A stretch of 64,000 bases of DNA from JACPUW01 sp049115495 (lineage in GTDB: Bacteria; Bacteroidota; Bacteroidia; CAILMK01; JACPUW01): contig JAGDZV010000004.1 in NCBI GenBank assembly GCA_049115495.1, positions 62,001-126,000 of the forward strand, given 5' to 3'. Below the pieces are notes generated by a model. The model saw only the letters and a program-made list of their open reading frames with translations, had not been told where the DNA came from and made no database searches. This document shows, one piece after another, positions 24,194 through 34,100 of this stretch (within the stretch, counting starts at the first letter, position 1; each line of letters begins with the position of its first letter). The position numbers were made by a program, and so were the translations under genes.

Positions 24194-24234
24194 TGTCGTT
24201 CACACAAAAAAAGTGTCGTTCATACAGTTTTTTT
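24194..24234 (+). promoter_or_regulatory. Promoter element copy A: 20-bp-spaced TGTCGTTCAYAC repeats
   Basis: TGTCGTTCACAC at 24194 and TGTCGTTCATAC at 24214 are separated by AAAAAAAG and followed by AGTTTTTTT. The second repeat ends 63 bp before the ATG at 24289. The core CGTTCA resembles the LytTR-site core, and 20-21-bp spacing is typical of LytTR direct repeats. A LytTR regulator lies at 42222. Function is inferred. Confidence 0.65.
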
Positions 24235-24288
24235 CTTTTAGTGGGTTTGTTTTTTAAGATTTGATTTATCAAAACAATAATCTAACAG

Positions 24289-25707
24289 ATGAAAACTTCT
24301 TTACTAGTTCTTACTTTAGCAATTGCCACAATAGTAAACGCACAAGACCTTCCTTTAAGCATAAAAATGCTAAACGTAGAGGGGGCTACATTTACAATGG
24401 GAAGCAATTCGCTTATTGGCTCTCCAGACCAAAAGGCTGCGGCGCCAGAGCATCAAGTAACAATGAGCGACTTTGCCATTAGCGAAGCTGAAATTACGAA
24501 TGCACAATATTTAGAGTTTCTTAATGCAGCTTTAGCCGACGGTCTAATTGAAGTAAATACTGGAGCCAACGGACCTGATAAAGACAAAAGACTTATTCAA
24601 GGTACAAGTAAATCAGCCTATTCAGGTAAAACCCTATATACGCTAGATGGCATCAGAGTATTAAAAGATCATGATGATGCTGATAGCGACGGCGATCCTT
24701 TTACGGGAGATGTAGAACCAGAAAATCCACTGAATACATCATATATAGGATATAATGAGTCAAAAAACGAGTTTTATCTAAAAGATCCTTTTAGTGCTGA
24801 TGATTTTGATTGGAAAGCCATGTGCGATTATCAAGACTATGGTACAACCAAGGGCAGTAGGTTACCTGAAATCAAAAATGATTTTGATGATTGGGCTGGT
24901 GCTGGAAATAACTATTCAAATGAATTACAGAACTGGACCAAAGAAAACCCAAGTTTAGCTACCAACTTACCAAGTCAAGATGATATTGCACTATGGCCAG
25001 TAACTTTTGTAAGATGGTGGGGCGCATGGGCCTTTGCCAATTATTATGGTAAAACCTTGCCTACTGAAGCCCAATGGGAGTTTGTGGCAAAAGGTGGAGA
25101 TGACTTTACTTATGCTGTTTATGATGGAACCACCATTTCTGACGCCAATTGGAATCAAGACAAATTGAAGTTTGCTTATCACCATGTAAGAGCAGCAAAA
25201 AGCGGAGAGGCAAATCCATTTGGCTGTTATAATTTGGCAGGTAATGCATGGGAGTGGATTGCTGACAACTATGTAGCGCCATATAGCACCGATGCCGTTA
25301 CCGATCCTTTAGTAGAAGTAAATGGTTCTACTACGAGATGTTGGCGAGGTGGCTCTTGGAACTACCATGAAGCTACACTGCAAAGTGCCATGCGCTTTTT
25401 TGATGAAGAAGACCGCGGAAATGACCATTTTGGTTTTAGAATAGCGGGCGGTTATGTGGCTACTGGAGTAAAAGAAATTGACGAATCTTTTCTAAATGTA
25501 TATCCAAATCCGGCGGCAAGCATTGTAAATATTCAACTAGAAAATGCAGACTTAATTAGCTTTAGCCTTTATCATATAAATGGAATGTTAGTAGCAGAAG
25601 GTAACTCAACAATTATTGAAGTTGATGCACTAAAAGAAGGTGTTTATTTCTTGCGCTTAACTACCAACGAAGGCATAAAAACTAAGAAGTTGTTGGTCAA
25701 GAAATAA
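24289..25707 (+). CDS. T9SS-secreted formylglycine-enzyme-like (SUMF1-fold) protein, probably not catalytic
   Basis: A 472-residue protein with a signal peptide (VLTLAIATIVNAQ). An FGE/SUMF1-like domain spans about residues 25-395 (GATFTMGSN, ISEAEITNAQYLEFLN, KTLPTEAQWEFVAKG, NLAGNAWEWIADNY, RCWRGGSWNYHEATLQSAMR, GFRIAGG). A type A sorting domain follows (LNVYPNPAASIVN to KLLVKK). At the places of the two catalytic cysteines of true FGE there are Tyr and Leu, so sulfatase activation is unlikely. A carbohydrate- or protein-binding role is more plausible. Copy A of the promoter element is upstream, and the TPR-histidine kinase gene follows after 21 bp, so the two probably form an operon. Confidence 0.88.
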   Translation: MKTSLLVLTLAIATIVNAQDLPLSIKMLNVEGATFTMGSNSLIGSPDQKAAAPEHQVTMSDFAISEAEITNAQYLEFLNAALADGLIEVNTGANGPDKDKRLIQGTSKSAYSGKTLYTLDGIRVLKDHDDADSDGDPFTGDVEPENPLNTSYIGYNESKNEFYLKDPFSADDFDWKAMCDYQDYGTTKGSRLPEIKNDFDDWAGAGNNYSNELQNWTKENPSLATNLPSQDDIALWPVTFVRWWGAWAFANYYGKTLPTEAQWEFVAKGGDDFTYAVYDGTTISDANWNQDKLKFAYHHVRAAKSGEANPFGCYNLAGNAWEWIADNYVAPYSTDAVTDPLVEVNGSTTRCWRGGSWNYHEATLQSAMRFFDEEDRGNDHFGFRIAGGYVATGVKEIDESFLNVYPNPAASIVNIQLENADLISFSLYHINGMLVAEGNSTIIEVDALKEGVYFLRLTTNEGIKTKKLLVKK

Positions 25708-25728
25708 CTATTAACTGCATTTAATTTT

Positions 25729-27657
25729 ATGCACGACAAAAAATTTGAATACTTAAAAGGCACTCTGTTTTCGGGGTGCCTTTTAGTGTTTAATTATATA
25801 CTGTGTTTTGCTCAAGTTGAAAAAGGAGTTGACTGGAAAGATGAGTCTTTAGCTGACACAATACGTCTTGAAGCCATAACCTATAAAATTGAGGGCATTC
25901 GAGATCAAGATTCAATTCTGATGTGGATTGAAGAAGAGTTGAAACTGGCTAAAGAACTGGAAAACCTGCAATATGAAGCTGATGCCCTGCAAAAGCTCGG
26001 ATCTATTTACTACCGTCAAGGGTTTTACAATAAGGTATTAGGTGTTGATACACTCAGGCTCAAGGTTATGCTTCAAATCGGCGACAGCATGGGCATAGCA
26101 CAATGTTATAATAATTTGGGTATAGATTATAAACTTCAGGGTGACTATGTAAAGGCTATAAATTATTATCATAAAAGTTTAAGATTAAAAGAAGAAATAG
26201 GAGACTCACGTGGAGCTTCAAAAACGCTAAACAATATTGGGATTATATATCGCGACCAACGAGATTATGAAAAAGCACTAGAGTATTATAAAAAAGCACT
26301 CACGATAAATGAAGAAATAGCAGATACCAATGCGATAGCTTCAAGTTATAGTTATATCGGTAATATAATCTTCGATCAAGGAAGAGCGGACCAGGATACG
26401 GCAATAATTTCAGGTTCTTTAGATTGGTATTTAGAGAGCATGCAGCTTCTAACTGCAACAAGAAATAGTCGAGGACAAGCCCAAATGTTCAATAATATAG
26501 GTATAACCCATTATGAGCTGGGAAGGCCTAAAAAAGCTTTAATTTATTATGAAAAGAGTCTTGCAATAAAACGTGAGATTGGCGATAAAAGAGCCATTGG
26601 TTTGTCGCTGCATAACATTGGCGATGCCTATTTTGAATTAGAAAAATACGACAAGGCATTAGAACATGGTACTGAAGCTCTAGAAATAAGTAGAGAAACT
26701 CGTAGGGTAGATGATATTCAGAGGTTTTCATTTTCTCTTTATAGAGTTTTTAATGAACTTGGTCAATATAAAGAGGCATTAAAAATGTACCTACTGCACG
26801 ATCAAATGACTGATTCTATTGAACGTATAGAAAATACAAAAGCCATTCTTAAGCAAGAGTATCTTAGCAGGTCTTTTAAAGATAGTATGCAGTTTGCCCA
26901 AAAAGAAGCTATTCAGGCTTTAGAACTAGATAACAAAGAAACTCAAGTGGCACGCCAAAGAGTAGTGTTAATCTCAACGTTTCTTGGGTTGTTATTAGTA
27001 ATAGCACTGGCAATTCTATTTTACAGAGCAAAAAAGCTAGTAGAAAAACAACATAGTGAAAAAGAAGTATTGCTTCAAGAAATACACCATAGGGTAAAAA
27101 ACAACCTATCGGTAATAATTAGCATGCTACGGCTGCAACTGCGTAGGGTAAAAGACGAATCGGGCCAAAAGGTTTTAGAGCAAAGCATTGGGCGTATAAA
27201 AACCATGAGCCTAATACACCAAAACCTTTACCAAAGTGAAAACTTGGCGCATACCAACTTTAAAGAGTATTTACAAGAGCTCATGGAGCAGATTATGTCT
27301 AGCTTTCAAAATGTATCAGATATTACCTACAGCATGGAAGGCGATGAGCTTAAGTTCCAAACAGAAACGTCCATACCTTTAGCACTAATCTCTTTTGAGT
27401 GGGTAAATAATATTTACAAACATGCCTTTGACAATAAGAAAGGACATATCTCCATCATTATGAAAGAAAACGAAAAAGACTATAAGCTTTCTATAATTGA
27501 TAATGGCAAAGGAATTAGCAAAGAAGAGTTTATGGCCAGTAAAGATTCCCTTGGGGCCAAGATCATAAGAACCTTATCAAAGCAAGTAGGCGCCAAGCTA
27601 TTTATTGAGAGAAGACCAGAAGGTGGTACAGAGTTGAAGTTGGTTATTGCTAAATAG
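25729..27657 (+). CDS. TPR sensor histidine kinase (HisKA_2 type)
   Basis: This 642-residue membrane kinase has an N-terminal hydrophobic signal and about six TPR repeats at 80-370 (AQCYNNLGIDYKLQGDYVKA, LNNIGIIYRDQRDYEKALEY). One membrane helix lies at about 412-432 (VVLISTFLGLLLVIALAILF). A HisKA_2 phospho-acceptor domain follows with HHRVKNN at 453-459, then a HATPase_c domain with N box (FEWVNNIYKHAF), G1 (DNGKGIS) and GGTELKLVI at the end. The transmitter is very similar to that of the kinase at 38052-41084, while the sensor is unrelated. The likely partner is the LytTR response regulator at 42222, since no other receiver is in the window. An 8-bp tandem array begins directly after the stop. 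Confidence 0.9.
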   Translation: MHDKKFEYLKGTLFSGCLLVFNYILCFAQVEKGVDWKDESLADTIRLEAITYKIEGIRDQDSILMWIEEELKLAKELENLQYEADALQKLGSIYYRQGFYNKVLGVDTLRLKVMLQIGDSMGIAQCYNNLGIDYKLQGDYVKAINYYHKSLRLKEEIGDSRGASKTLNNIGIIYRDQRDYEKALEYYKKALTINEEIADTNAIASSYSYIGNIIFDQGRADQDTAIISGSLDWYLESMQLLTATRNSRGQAQMFNNIGITHYELGRPKKALIYYEKSLAIKREIGDKRAIGLSLHNIGDAYFELEKYDKALEHGTEALEISRETRRVDDIQRFSFSLYRVFNELGQYKEALKMYLLHDQMTDSIERIENTKAILKQEYLSRSFKDSMQFAQKEAIQALELDNKETQVARQRVVLISTFLGLLLVIALAILFYRAKKLVEKQHSEKEVLLQEIHHRVKNNLSVIISMLRLQLRRVKDESGQKVLEQSIGRIKTMSLIHQNLYQSENLAHTNFKEYLQELMEQIMSSFQNVSDITYSMEGDELKFQTETSIPLALISFEWVNNIYKHAFDNKKGHISIIMKENEKDYKLSIIDNGKGISKEEFMASKDSLGAKIIRTLSKQVGAKLFIERRPEGGTELKLVIAK

Positions 27658-27705
27658 TGACTGAGTGAATAAGCGACTGAGTGAATGAGTTATTCAGTGA
27701 CTGAG
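27658..27705 (+). repeat. Six degenerate 8-bp tandem units after the kinase stop codon
   Basis: TGACTGAG, TGAATAAG, CGACTGAG, TGAATGAG, TTATTCAG, TGACTGAG follow the TAG stop with no gap. Same unit length, number and position as at 24091-24138. TGA or a near-match every four bases puts stops in all three forward frames. Confidence 0.7.
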
Positions 27706-27840
27706 TTTTTAGTGTGACATAGTGAATATGTACTTAAAGCGACTCAGTAACAGACCTAATTACTTGGAAATGATTGTTGGATAGTAAGCTTATAGGAGCG
27801 ACTTATGTTAATCCAGTACCTCCAAAATCAGCAAATCAGC

Positions 27841-28034
27841 AAATTAAAAATTAACACATTAACTCCTTCAACATCCAACATCTCAATAATCAGCACATAA
27901 AAAATTAACACATTAGCACATTAACTCCTTCAACATCCAACATCTCAAAAATCAGCACATTAAAAATTAACACATTAACACATTAGCACATTAACAAACT
28001 CAACACTTAAAATTTAAAATTCAACACATCAAAA
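27841..28034. repeat. AT-rich spacer with 62-bp tandem duplication and 8-bp periodicity
   Basis: AACTCCTTCAACATCCAACA recurs at 27861 and 27923 (62 bp apart). AACACATT/AGCACATT units follow in a series. The same spacer type precedes the promoter elements at 41360 and 41761. No gene is seen in 27706-28034 (about 330 bp). Confidence 0.65.
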
Positions 28035-28077
28035 TGTCGTTCACACAAAAAAAGTGTCGTTCATACAGTTTTTTTTG
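28035..28077 (+). promoter_or_regulatory. Promoter element copy B: 20-bp-spaced TGTCGTTCAYAC repeats
   Basis: TGTCGTTCACAC at 28035 and TGTCGTTCATAC at 28055, identical to copy A, with AAAAAAAG between and a T run after. The second repeat ends 61 bp before the ATG at 28128, almost the same distance as in copy A (63 bp). It is the likely regulator site for the giant adhesin gene. Confidence 0.7.
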
Positions 28078-28127
28078 TTTCGCCAGCTTAATACTTCAAG
28101 TTAGCAGGGTCAATAAAAGCCCTAACC

Positions 28128-31100
28128 ATGACACTTCGTTTTGTATTACTCATTATCACTACTATTTTTACCTTAAGAGTTAACGCCCAAGAAATTAAAG
28201 TTACAGGCAACAGCACCGAGATTGTTGATGGCGATGCCTACCCAGATTTTAGTGACGACACATATTTTGCGGGAGCAGATGTAAGCAGCGGCACGGTACG
28301 CAAAACGTTTACCATTGAAAACACAGGTTCTACTACCCTAACCTTGAGCGGCTCTAGCCCTTATGTGAGTGTAAGCGGTACCAATAGTGCAGATTTTAGC
28401 ATAACCAGTGCGCCAAGTAATAGTATATCGGGTAGTTCATCAACCACTTTTACCATAGAGTTCGATCCCAGCGCCGCCGGTCCGCGTGAAGCCGAGATTA
28501 CTATTACAAGCAACGATGCCGATGAAGGCACTTACAATTTTACCATAAGTGGTATTGGCATAGGAGTAATAAGCGCCGCGAGCCCCTTGGGGAGCACGGG
28601 TGCCCAAATAGGTTTAGATATAGACGGCGAGGCGAGTAATGATTATAGCGGAACATCTGTAAGTTTAAGCAGCGATGGCACCATAATGGCCATTGGAGCA
28701 CATGGATACGATGGTATTGGTTCCAATAGCGGCTATGTTAGGGTTTTTAAATTCAGTGGAGATTCATGGAGTCAATTGGGTGGAGATCTAGAAGGAGAAG
28801 CTCGAGGTGATGAGAGTGGTTATTCAATAAGTATAAGCGGTAACGGAACGGTATTAGCCATAGGGGCACGCATAAATGATGGGGGTGTCACAAAGGCCGG
28901 CCATGTACGAGTATTTTATTATGATGGCAGTTCATGGAACCAATTGGGTTCCGATATTGATGGTGAATCGAATTATGATTATAGCGGTTATTCAGTAAGT
29001 TTAAGTAGTGATGGAACTATAATAGCTATTGGAGCACCTACTAATGATGGAAATGGCGGTAACAGTGGCCATGTAAGGGTGTATAAATACAGCGGCAGTT
29101 CATGGGGTCAATTGGGTGGTGATATTAATGGTGAAGCAAGCGGTGATGAAAGTGGAACATCGATAAGCTTAAACAGCGATGGAACCATATTGGCAATAGG
29201 AGCACCTTATAATAGCGGAAATGGTAGTAACAGCGGCCATGTTAGAGTATATCAATACAGCAGCAGTTCATGGAGCCAATTGGGTGGTGATATTGATGGT
29301 GAAGCAAGCGGTGATGAAAGTGGAAGATCAGTAAGTTTAAGCAGTGATGGAACGTTGTTGGCCATTGGAGCAACAGAAAATAATGAGAATGGGAGTGGAA
29401 GTGGTCATGTGCGCGTTTATAAATACAGTGGTAATTCATGGAGCCAATTGGGTAGTGATATAGATGGCGAAGCCAGTGGTGATGAGAGTGGTAGCTCGGT
29501 TAGTTTAAGTAGCGATGGCACGGTGTTGGCCATTGGTGCTAAATTAAACGATGGTAATGGTAGCAATAGTGGCCACCTACGTTTGTATCAATACAGCAGC
29601 AGCTCATGGACACAACTGGGCAGCGATATTGATGGAGAATCAAGCAGCGATAATAGTGGTAGTTCAGTGTGTTTAAGCAGCAATGCATCAGTGCTAGCCA
29701 TTGGCGCACCTTATGCCAATAGTGTGGGCCAAGTACGAACCTATGCTTTAAATGACCCAGAAATTACAATTACAGGAAATAATTTAGAAATTGAGAATGG
29801 AGATGTAAAGATAAAAACTGCAAACAACACCTATTATGGTGAAGTAAATCCTATCACTACAGGTACTATAAACAAAGCATTTACAATAAAAAACACAGGG
29901 GTAGTTGATCTTACATTAAATGGTTCACCACTGGTTAGTATTTCTGGCAATCATGCATCAGGTTTTACGGTTTCTACTCAACCAAGCAGTTCAACTATCG
30001 CCGCAGGCGATAGTACTACTTTTATAATTGCCTTTAATCCAGATACTTCGGGAATAAAATCGGCTACAGTTTCAATTGGTTCAAACGATGCCAATGAAAA
30101 TACATTTGAATTCAGTATTGAAGGCTATTCATCAACGATTCCTTCTGATACGCTCATTCAATTACATGGCGATATTGACGGTGAGAAAGCAGGCGATGAA
30201 AGTGGTCGATCAGTTTCAATAAATGCCGACGGTAGAATTGTAGCCATTGGTGCCATTAATAACGATGGTAATGGCACTAATTCAGGTCATGTACGAGTGT
30301 TTCAAAATACTGGTACTTCCTGGAGTCAAATAGGCAGCGATATTGATGGAGAATCAGCGGGAGATCATTGTGGTATTTCAGTAGCGCTTAGCTCTGATGG
30401 TACTAGATTAGCAATTGGGGCGCGTTACAATGATGGCAATGGGAGTTCGTCGGGTCATGTGCGAGTTTATGAACTTAACAGGGGTTTATGGAGTCAATTG
30501 GGCAGTGATATAAACGGTGAAGCGGCAGGTGATAGAAGCGGCTATTCTGTAGCAATGAACGCCGATGGTGATCGAGTGGCGATTGGAGCCGTGCAAAATG
30601 ACGGAAATGGATCCAATGCAGGGCATGTACGAATATTCGAGTATAGTAGTTCTACAACGAGTTGGAGTCAATTGGGCGGCGATATTGACGGTGAAACTGC
30701 CGATGATCAAAGTGGCCGTGTTGTATCAATGAGCGCTGATGGCAATCGAGTGGCTATAGGTACATATAAAAACGATGGAAATGGAACCAATGCCGGTCAT
30801 GTGCGCATATTCGAATATAATAGTTCAACATCAAGCTGGAGTCAATTAGGTGCCGATATTGATGGGGAGGCATCAGGCGATCAAAGTGGTACTTCTGTAG
30901 CAATGAATGAAGACGGCAGCCGAGTGGTAATTGGTGCTCCATATAACGATGGCAATGGTACTGATGCGGGCTATGTTCGAATTTACGAATACAATAGTGG
31001 GTCAAGCAGTTGGAGTCAATTGGGTGCAGATATAGACGGTGAAGTGGCAAATGATCAAAGTGGCCAGTCCGTATCAATGAGTCTTGACGGCAAAAGAATT

Positions 31101-34100
31101 GCAATAAGTGCTATGTATAACGACGATGGTGGGGCAAACAGAGGCCACGTACGTTTTTTTGACTTCGATCAAGAAGCAGAAAGCTGGAATCAAATTGGGA
31201 ATGATGTTTATGGCGAAGCTGATTGGGATTTTAGTGGTTACGCCATTTCTATGAGCGGCGATGGCGCCTATGTAGCAATTGGTGCATTGCAAAATGCCGG
31301 TAATGGTACAGACGCAGGTCATGTTCGGATTTTTAGTTTTAAAGATACCAATGCAACTTGTATTGTTAATGGCAATGCAAACATTGCCAATGGCGATGAA
31401 ACACCAAGTGTCGATGAAGGCACCGATTTCGGGGAAGCCGTGGTCTCCTCAAGTACAAGTTCTGTAAGTAAATTTTTTTCAATTAAAAATTCTGGTGTTG
31501 TTAAAAACCTGACTTTGAGTGGTGCATCTCCATTTGTAACTATAGGTGGAACAAATAGTGCAGATTTTACCATAGAAACTGCACCAAGTAGCAGCATTGG
31601 CCCTGCTAGCTCAACTTATTTTGAATTAAAGTTTGCTCCAAGTGCGGTTGGCACTAGAACGGCTACAGTTACAATTACTTCAAATGACGCCAACGCAAGC
31701 CCTTATACTTTTGATATTAGCGGAGAAGGTATAGCGCCTGAAATCAAAATCAGTGGCAACAGCACCGAAATTGTAAATGGCGATGTAAGCCCAAGCACGG
31801 CTGACCATACCGATTTTGAAGATGTTTTGGTCTCATCAGGTACCGTTTCAAAAACCTTTACTATTGAAAATACTGGAGTTGGAGATTTAGATATTGATGA
31901 TTGGCCATCTTTAGTAAATATTAGTGGCACAAACAGCGCTGACTTTTCGGTATCATCAACTCCAAGCAATAGCATATCAGCTAGCAGTTCTACTACATTC
32001 ACCATTGAGTTTAACCCCAGTGATGAAGGCACTCGAACCGCAACTTTAACCATCAACAGCAATGATTCTGATGAAGGAACCTACACTTTTGACATAGAAG
32101 GAGAAGGTGTAAGCCCCGAGATAAAAATTAGTGGTAACAACACAGAAATTGTAGATGGTGATAATACACCAAGTATTACAGACCATACCAACTTTGGCTC
32201 AACCACCGTTTCATCAGGTACCGTTTCAAACACGTTTACCATTGAAAATACGGGTAGTTCAACTTTAACCTTGAGTGGCTCTTCACCATATGTAAGCATT
32301 AGCGGAAACAATAGTGGAGACTTCTCTGTAACCAGCACGCCAAGCAATAGCATTGCGACAAGTAGCTCAACAAGTTTTACCATTGAATTTGATCCGAGCG
32401 CTACGGGTACAAGAACCGCAACTATTTCAATATCAAGCGATGATACTGACGAAAGCCCTTACACTTTCGACATTGAAGGAGAAGGCATAGAGCCAGAAAT
32501 AGAGATCAGTGGCAACAGCACCGAAATAGTAGATGGAGATGCAACTCCAAGCCTGGCAGATTATACCGACTTTGGCTCAACTACTGTTTCGGTAGGTACC
32601 GTTTCAAGAACATTTATTATTAATAATTCTGGAACTGGAGCTTTAACCCTAAGTGGATCTTCACCGTATGTAAGTATTAGCGGTACAAATAGCGGCGATT
32701 TTTCAGTAACAAGTAATCCAAGCAACAGCATTTCGGCAGGTAGTTCTACCACTTTTACCATTGAATTTGATCCTAGTGCAGAAGGTACAAGATCGGCCAC
32801 TCTAACAATAAGTAATAATGATGCCGATGAAGGCACTTATAATTTTGATATTGAAGGAGAAGGCGTAGAGCCAGAAATAAAGATTAGTGGAAATAGCACA
32901 GAAATAGCAGATGGTGATGCCATGCCAAGCTCTGACGATTATACCGATTTTGGTAGTGTGAATGTAACAGGTGGAGTACATTACAAAACCTTTACAATTG
33001 AAAATACAGGAACAGAAAGCTTATCTATAACAGGAAGCACAAAAGTGGCAATTAGTGGAACCAATAGTGCCGACTTTACAGTAAGTACAGAGCCAAGCAA
33101 CAGCATTTCGGCAGGTGGTTCTAGCGCTTTTACCATTAAATTTAATCCAAGTGCCTCGGGCAGTAGAACTGCCACCGTGAGTATTGCCAATAACGATGAT
33201 GATGAAAACCCTTATAACTTTAGCATACAAGGCACGGGGGCTATACTGCCAACAGACCTTTTAACACAATTGGGAAGCGATATAGATGGCGAAGCGGCAA
33301 ATGATAGAAATGGGTATTCCGTTTCAATGAATGCCAATGGCACACGAATGGCAGTAGGCGCGCGATTAAATAATGGCGGTTCAAAAAACAATAATGGCCA
33401 CGTGCGCGTATATGAATATAGTGGCAACTCATGGAGCCAATTGGGAAGCGATATAGACGGCGAAGCTGCAAATGATGAAAGTGGTTTTTCAGTTTCGATA
33501 AGCGCTGACGGCAAGCGTGTAGCCATTGGTGCACCACTAAACGATGATAATGGAACTGATGCGGGCCACGTACGTATTTATGAGTATAATAGCAGTTCAT
33601 GGTCTCAATTGGGAGCCGATATAAACGGTGAATTTTCAGGCGACCAAAGCGGTTATTCTGTAGACATAAATTCAGATGGCAGCCGTGTAGCCATTGGGGC
33701 AAGATATAATGATGGTGGCGGATCCGATGCTGGCCAAGTACGAATTTATGAATACAACAGTAGTACAGGTAGTTGGAGTCAATTGGGCAGCGATATTGAT
33801 GGTGCATCAGCAGGTGATCAAAGTGGTAATTCCGTAACAATAAGTGCCGACGGTAATCGAGTGGCCATTGGGGCACGTTATAATGATGATAACGGGACAA
33901 ATTCTGGTCATGTTAGAATTTACGAATACAATAGCAGTAGCAGCAGTTGGAGCCAGTTGGGTAGCGATATTGATGGAGAATCGAGCGCAGATGAAAGTGG
34001 CTTTTCTGTTTCTATGAGCTCAGATGGTAGTTTGGTGGCTATTGGCGCCCGCAAAAATGGCGGCAATGGCACCAATTCAGGCCATGTGCGGGTTTATGAA

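Noticed and set aside
24194..24234. The promoter element as a terminator or attenuator (A run, short GTGT/ACAC pairing, T run)
   Set aside because: Weak AT-only stem and constant distance to start codons favour a binding site, but an attenuator role is not excluded.
24289..25707. Active sulfatase-maturing enzyme
   Set aside because: The catalytic cysteine positions are Tyr and Leu, and no sulfatase gene is in the window.
27841..28034. Possible CRISPR array in the 62-bp repeats
   Set aside because: No constant repeat with unique spacers of even length, no cas genes; the pattern is degenerate 8-bp and 62-bp tandem duplication.
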